A DNA stretch of 64,000 nucleotides from Leishmania mexicana MHOM/GT/2001/U1103. Lineage: Eukaryota > Euglenozoa > Kinetoplastea > Trypanosomatida > Trypanosomatidae. The stretch is taken from NCBI RefSeq assembly GCF_000234665.1, contig NC_018335.1:496001-560000 (forward strand). The letters are read 5' to 3'. Under the pieces are notes generated by a model that did not search any database, was not told the DNA's origin, and was given only the letters and a program-made list of their open reading frames with translations. Positions 60,354 to 64,000 of this stretch are shown in pieces. Position 1 is the stretch's first letter. The number at the start of each line of letters is the position of its first letter. A program made the position numbers and the translations under genes.

Positions 60354-61197
60354 GAAAAAATAGATGTGCCAGACAGCGGCTGCCGAGAATCCAAAGCACA
60401 AAATCAAAGGAGCGTGACGCAGAGTAACCGCAGTCAAAGAGAGCCAACAACTTCGACTACACTAAAAGGATGCTGCCAGGGGAAGGGCACGCGATGGACG
60501 CCGTAGTGGGATGCAGCTCGCAGTATCACCCCACGAGCCTGCCGATGAGGTGCTTGCCACACAACTGGCGGTCTTCCAGAGAATGACACAGGCTCCCCAG
60601 TCTGGAGCGCCGCGCGTGAGGCGGCGACTTCGCCACAAGGGCCACGAAAAAAAAGAGAGAGCGTCGGAAGGTATAAGAAATAAAGACTCCGTGTAGCGGG
60701 CGTGAGACACCACACCAGCTAGTGAGTCAGTCACCAACAGCTGAGCACTCTGACGCTCGCCTCATCCACGGTGTGCGCGAAAAAAAAAGAAAAAAATCAG
60801 GAGAGGGAACGGTATCTGATGCAAGGAGGCAAAGCTTCCACAACGACGGCCTCGAACGTTACCACAAGTTGGCACCTTCGTGGTGGGGTGTGGGCATTTT
60901 CCCTCGTCATTATGTTTTTTTTTCTTGTTATTTCGTTTTGTTTCGCGCACCGCTGCGCTGCACGGCTACCTCTCCTTGTGCTTCATGTTTTCTGTGCGAG
61001 TCTTCGGATCTTAAACGTGGTGGCGCGCAGAGGGCATCTCAGACTTTCCTCCTCGTTTCCCTGTTTTCCTCTGCCTATACAAATGATGGCCCTGCACAGG
61101 TGTGGGTTCTGCTCTTCACCGTTTTCTCATACCCGCTGGAGACACCAGTCCCGCTCGACAAGGCGCTCCATCAGCAGGGCACATCTGTGTGCGGCCC
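60354..61197. other. Intergenic / UTR region, no gene supported
   Basis: Spacer between the ATR-like gene and the small membrane protein gene on the - strand. It has A-rich runs at 60646-60652 and 60780-60797, which are T-rich tracts on the - strand and possible trans-splicing signals, and a T-rich patch near 60916-60925. No supported gene. Confidence 0.5.
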
Positions 61198-64000
61198 TCA
61201 AATCCACGCCATCCACCAAATATACATTTGCGAGAGGTTGTTCAGGTCGGAGGAGTGGTGGATAAGCTTCGCCACCTGGCTCTCCACATTCAGTGACAGC
61301 GTGTCACGCTGAGCAGGAACCGAGTACAAGTCGAGAAACCCATCAAGCCGACGTGCTACACGCTCCATGAGCTGCTTCGGGCCGTTCGACGAGTGAGAGC
61401 GACTGCTCTGCCGCCGCCACTCGATCAGTGGCTCGTGGAGCAGCGTCTCGATGATGGACATGACGGCACTTTTGTTCTTCATCTCGCACCTCAGAGCCAC
61501 CTCGCACGTGGCCTGGAAAGGACCGTATGCGCCAAGCACACCCATCACGTCCGTCAGGTTCTGCGTGAGTCGGAAGCGCACCTGCTCCGGCACCTCCAGC
61601 TTCTCACCCTTATCGAACATGCACGCAAAGTCGACGTGCATCAGCTCGCCACGCTCCATGTCAATCATCAAGTTCTCTGCGTGTCGGTCACCGAGTCCCA
61701 CAATGTGGCCAGCGATGCTCCAGAGTGCTGTGGACTGTGTGAAAAGCGTGCGTGCCTCGTACCAGCTCTGGTTACTCGCAAAAGTCCGGTCCAGCCACTG
61801 GTGCATTACGGGCGGCGCCTCGGGCAGGATGTACTTGGTGAACAGCTCCATCTTGCTCATCTTCTTCTCATCCACGAGGGCCATCCACTTCTTGACGGAG
61901 GAGATGTGCACGCCAGAGCGGTCCAATGCGTAGCACTCCATCGCCACCTTGGCCAGCGGTGTCGTATCGTTGAGCCACTCAATCACGGCGCAGTCGTCGC
62001 TGAGAGCCGTGATGGAGTAGCGCCGTAGCGAGAAGCGCTTCCGCTTCGCCTCCGGGTCGGAGAGGAAGAAAGAGTTCATGAGCGCCGCCACCTCCATCAT
62101 ACGGATGTCCTTGCGAGGTTCATCCTTCGCCTTGCACAGGAACGACATCTCACAACCGTCGTTCGTGTGCACCCAAATGCGCTTCGGCTTCTGCAGCGAC
62201 CGCATGATAACCACACGATCGTCGAAGTGATCAAAGCACGGCGCCGTGGGAAATACGTCTTCGCTGGAGCTCGCGCGAATGTCCGGGGTCAAGTTCGATA
62301 GCACGGGCACAATAAACTTCGCCGCGGCGAGCATTGGGGTAATCTTCTGTACGGGGCTGAGCTGAGTGAGCCCCTTCTCTTTTGGAAAAAGGTTGGCAGA
62401 GCAGTTGCAGATGGTCAACAGCGTGTCGCAGAGGATCTTTGCGTGCCGCAGCACCCGTTCATTGCGAGGGTTGTCGGCGAACGGTTTGATGATCTGCGTC
62501 TCCACCACCTCTTTGGGCCCCTCCTTGCTGAGCGCCATGGGGAGCACCAGCCAGAGGCACTGCTGCGGAAAATGATCCATAAGGTGTAAGACGATGTCCG
62601 TCAAGACGTTGCGCACCGCTGTCACCGGATGCCCGAGGCGGGAAAGAAGCTGCGGCAGTGCCGTCATCACCACAGCTGGAGGGATGACCGGCCGCACCGT
62701 GCTCAGCACAAACTCGCGAATTTGATTGTTCATCTCCCCCAGGATCGCCGAGGTAGTGCCGTCCAACTTGCTAACCGTCGTGCTCAGCAGGCCGCCGAGA
62801 AACACGGCGCTGTCGAGCCACAAGGTGAGCATGCGCGGCAGCGATACCGACGCCTTCTCGACCCCGCGCAGTAGAGCCTCGCCGAAGTGGACGATGGCGC
62901 GTGTCGCACACCTTTGGATAGAGTCCACCATCTCCTTCTGATGCTGCAGTGCCGCGTTATACATGGCCGCCGCCGACACGTTTGCGGTACCGCTCGATGT
63001 CGGTGACGTGGCCGCCGCCGTTAGCTGGGCTGCAGCGCCTTCGCTTGCGTTGCTGGCGAGGGTATGTAGATGGTCGTAGAAGAGTGCCATTTGATGATGA
63101 ACCAGCTCCGACTTGCGGTCCAGCTCGCGTGCCTTCTCGTACTCGGCAAAGATATGCTCCGGCCGCTCCGAGCCTGTCTCAATCAGCCAGTTCGTGAGCA
63201 ATATCTGCAGCTGCGCGCGGGTGGTGGCAGGGATACGCGCATCAGCCACGCACTCGCGCGCGAACTCCATCGCTGGTGTTGGCGACTGTGTATCGTGCAG
63301 CAGGTTCGCCACCAGGACGTAGTAGCTCGTCGCCGTCACGTGCTCGTGGCACTCGAAAGCCGCTTGGCGGGCCGCTGTCAGGGCAGCCTCTCCGAGACCG
63401 CCGTTGCGCAGAAGCTCGGACTGCTTCAGCCACGTCTCCGCCACCTTCTGCGGCATGTCTAACTCGCGGTAGACCAGGCGATGAAGCGCAAGAAGCGGCT
63501 CGCGGGCCGCGATGGTGTCCTCTATGTAGGACTCCCGTCGTGACAAGAGGCTCGCGATTTCCTCCTTCACCGATGATGGCAGAAGCGGTGCAGCCAGTTT
63601 CATCATTGGTGCACTCGACTGGGACGCGTCGGAGCCGTCCCCGGCGCAGTGGTGTCCGCTGCCGTTTGTCATAAAGGCTTTGGCGCACAGCTCCGACACG
63701 GCATCCACATCGCCGAGTGCATGCAAGAGAAGCGTGACGGTATAGCCCTGTGCCGTCAGGTCCTCCTGGCACGGCGTACGAACCAGAGGCACCACCTTGG
63801 CACGCTCGTTGTCGGTTATGCATCGTACAAAGGCAAGAGAGCCGTTTCCTGACAGGGCTCGCTGGAGATACGCTGCGGGCATGGCGAGGCTCACCGACAG
63901 ACCCCCGTCAGACCCCGTTGCAGGCGTCCCCGAGCTCATCGGCGCAGTGACGGCGCTAGTGGCTGTGCTTGACGGCAGGAGCGTGTCCCACTGGCCAAGT
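61198..64000 (-). CDS. ATR: ATR/MEC1-type PI3K-related protein kinase, C-terminal part (5' end outside window)
   Basis: The frame is open to the right edge; the ATG at 63939-63937 is internal, since codons upstream continue without a stop to 64000. At least 933 residues are seen. The upstream part is helical solenoid (FAT-like). The kinase domain runs from PKRIWVHTNDG (about 62160-62190) through the catalytic loop GLGDRHAEN and the metal-binding HVDFACMF (DFG as DFA; ATR orthologues have DFN), then VPFRLTxN-type sequence VRFRLTQNLTDVMGVLG and LLHEPLIEW. The FATC tail ends in WWMAWI, as expected for PIKKs. The VPEQVRFRLTQN block and LHEPLIEW favour ATR over ATM, TOR or DNA-PK. ATR is the checkpoint kinase that responds to RPA-coated single-stranded DNA at stalled forks. 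Confidence 0.85.
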   Translation of the reverse strand, partial: LGQWDTLLPSSTATSAVTAPMSSGTPATGSDGGLSVSLAMPAAYLQRALSGNGSLAFVRCITDNERAKVVPLVRTPCQEDLTAQGYTVTLLLHALGDVDAVSELCAKAFMTNGSGHHCAGDGSDASQSSAPMMKLAAPLLPSSVKEEIASLLSRRESYIEDTIAAREPLLALHRLVYRELDMPQKVAETWLKQSELLRNGGLGEAALTAARQAAFECHEHVTATSYYVLVANLLHDTQSPTPAMEFARECVADARIPATTRAQLQILLTNWLIETGSERPEHIFAEYEKARELDRKSELVHHQMALFYDHLHTLASNASEGAAAQLTAAATSPTSSGTANVSAAAMYNAALQHQKEMVDSIQRCATRAIVHFGEALLRGVEKASVSLPRMLTLWLDSAVFLGGLLSTTVSKLDGTTSAILGEMNNQIREFVLSTVRPVIPPAVVMTALPQLLSRLGHPVTAVRNVLTDIVLHLMDHFPQQCLWLVLPMALSKEGPKEVVETQIIKPFADNPRNERVLRHAKILCDTLLTICNCSANLFPKEKGLTQLSPVQKITPMLAAAKFIVPVLSNLTPDIRASSSEDVFPTAPCFDHFDDRVVIMRSLQKPKRIWVHTNDGCEMSFLCKAKDEPRKDIRMMEVAALMNSFFLSDPEAKRKRFSLRRYSITALSDDCAVIEWLNDTTPLAKVAMECYALDRSGVHISSVKKWMALVDEKKMSKMELFTKYILPEAPPVMHQWLDRTFASNQSWYEARTLFTQSTALWSIAGHIVGLGDRHAENLMIDMERGELMHVDFACMFDKGEKLEVPEQVRFRLTQNLTDVMGVLGAYGPFQATCEVALRCEMKNKSAVMSIIETLLHEPLIEWRRQSSRSHSSNGPKQLMERVARRLDGFLDLYSVPAQRDTLSLNVESQVAKLIHHSSDLNNLSQMYIWWMAWI

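Noticed and set aside
1..64000. CRISPR array, bacterial operons, ribosome binding sites, rRNA or tRNA genes
   Set aside because: The sequence is eukaryotic (trypanosomatid); no spaced direct-repeat array, Shine-Dalgarno organisation, rRNA or convincing tRNA cloverleaf was seen by eye.

Overview
The window reads as nuclear DNA of a Leishmania-like trypanosomatid. Intron-less genes with high GC at third codon positions are separated by long spacers rich in TG, CA and CT tracts and poly-T runs. Genes lie in long same-strand arrays with pyrimidine tract plus AG signals (trans-splice acceptors) ahead of the start codons. Two near-identical ~595 bp repeats and a third truncated copy look like SIDER2-type degenerate retroposons. 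All assignments come from reading the sequence; no database search was run.

Layout. The left half (1-32001) is a + strand polycistronic unit: the tail of a divergent protein kinase, a peptide deformylase-like protein, a Wss1/SPRTN-type DNA-protein crosslink protease (WLM + RanBP2 zinc finger + SUMO-interacting tail), a coiled-coil protein of unknown function, a PPPDE (DeSI-like) protein with a PUL-like helical tail, the CPSF160 subunit of the cleavage/polyadenylation machinery, a LicD/fukutin-type transferase, and two tandem capping-enzyme (mRNA guanylyltransferase) paralogues. The right half (35043-64000) is a - strand unit. Read in transcription order from the right edge it holds an ATR-type PI3K-like kinase (runs off the window), a small single-TM protein, a small hypothetical protein, a B-box/coiled-coil TRIM-like protein with a Pro-rich repeat region, a PPR-like helical-repeat protein, a cyclase/kynurenine-formamidase family protein, an HFM1/MER3-type helicase, a SAPS (PP6/Sit4 regulatory subunit)-like protein, and a protein with a possible SUMO-like N-terminus. 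The units converge on a ~3 kb strand-switch region (32002-35042), the expected Pol II termination zone. It contains the truncated SIDER-like copy and an extremely G-rich block.

Most notable: the two adjacent capping-enzyme paralogues (22770-26099 and 29611-32001). Both start with a near-identical PAM2-like motif (LNPNAPSF, the poly(A)-binding-protein MLLE ligand), then a low-complexity region, a P-loop kinase-like domain and a guanylyltransferase-type domain. The first keeps the catalytic KVDGER lysine and motifs IV-VI. In the second that site is WIWGDK, so it looks like a pseudoenzyme. I infer a PABP-tethered cap-handling pair acting with translation factors, related to the capping-enzyme homologues reported in T. 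brucei eIF4E/eIF4G complexes.

Starts given here are the first plausible in-frame ATG. Several frames are open further upstream only through non-ATG codons or pyrimidine-rich leader sequence, and those extensions were trimmed.
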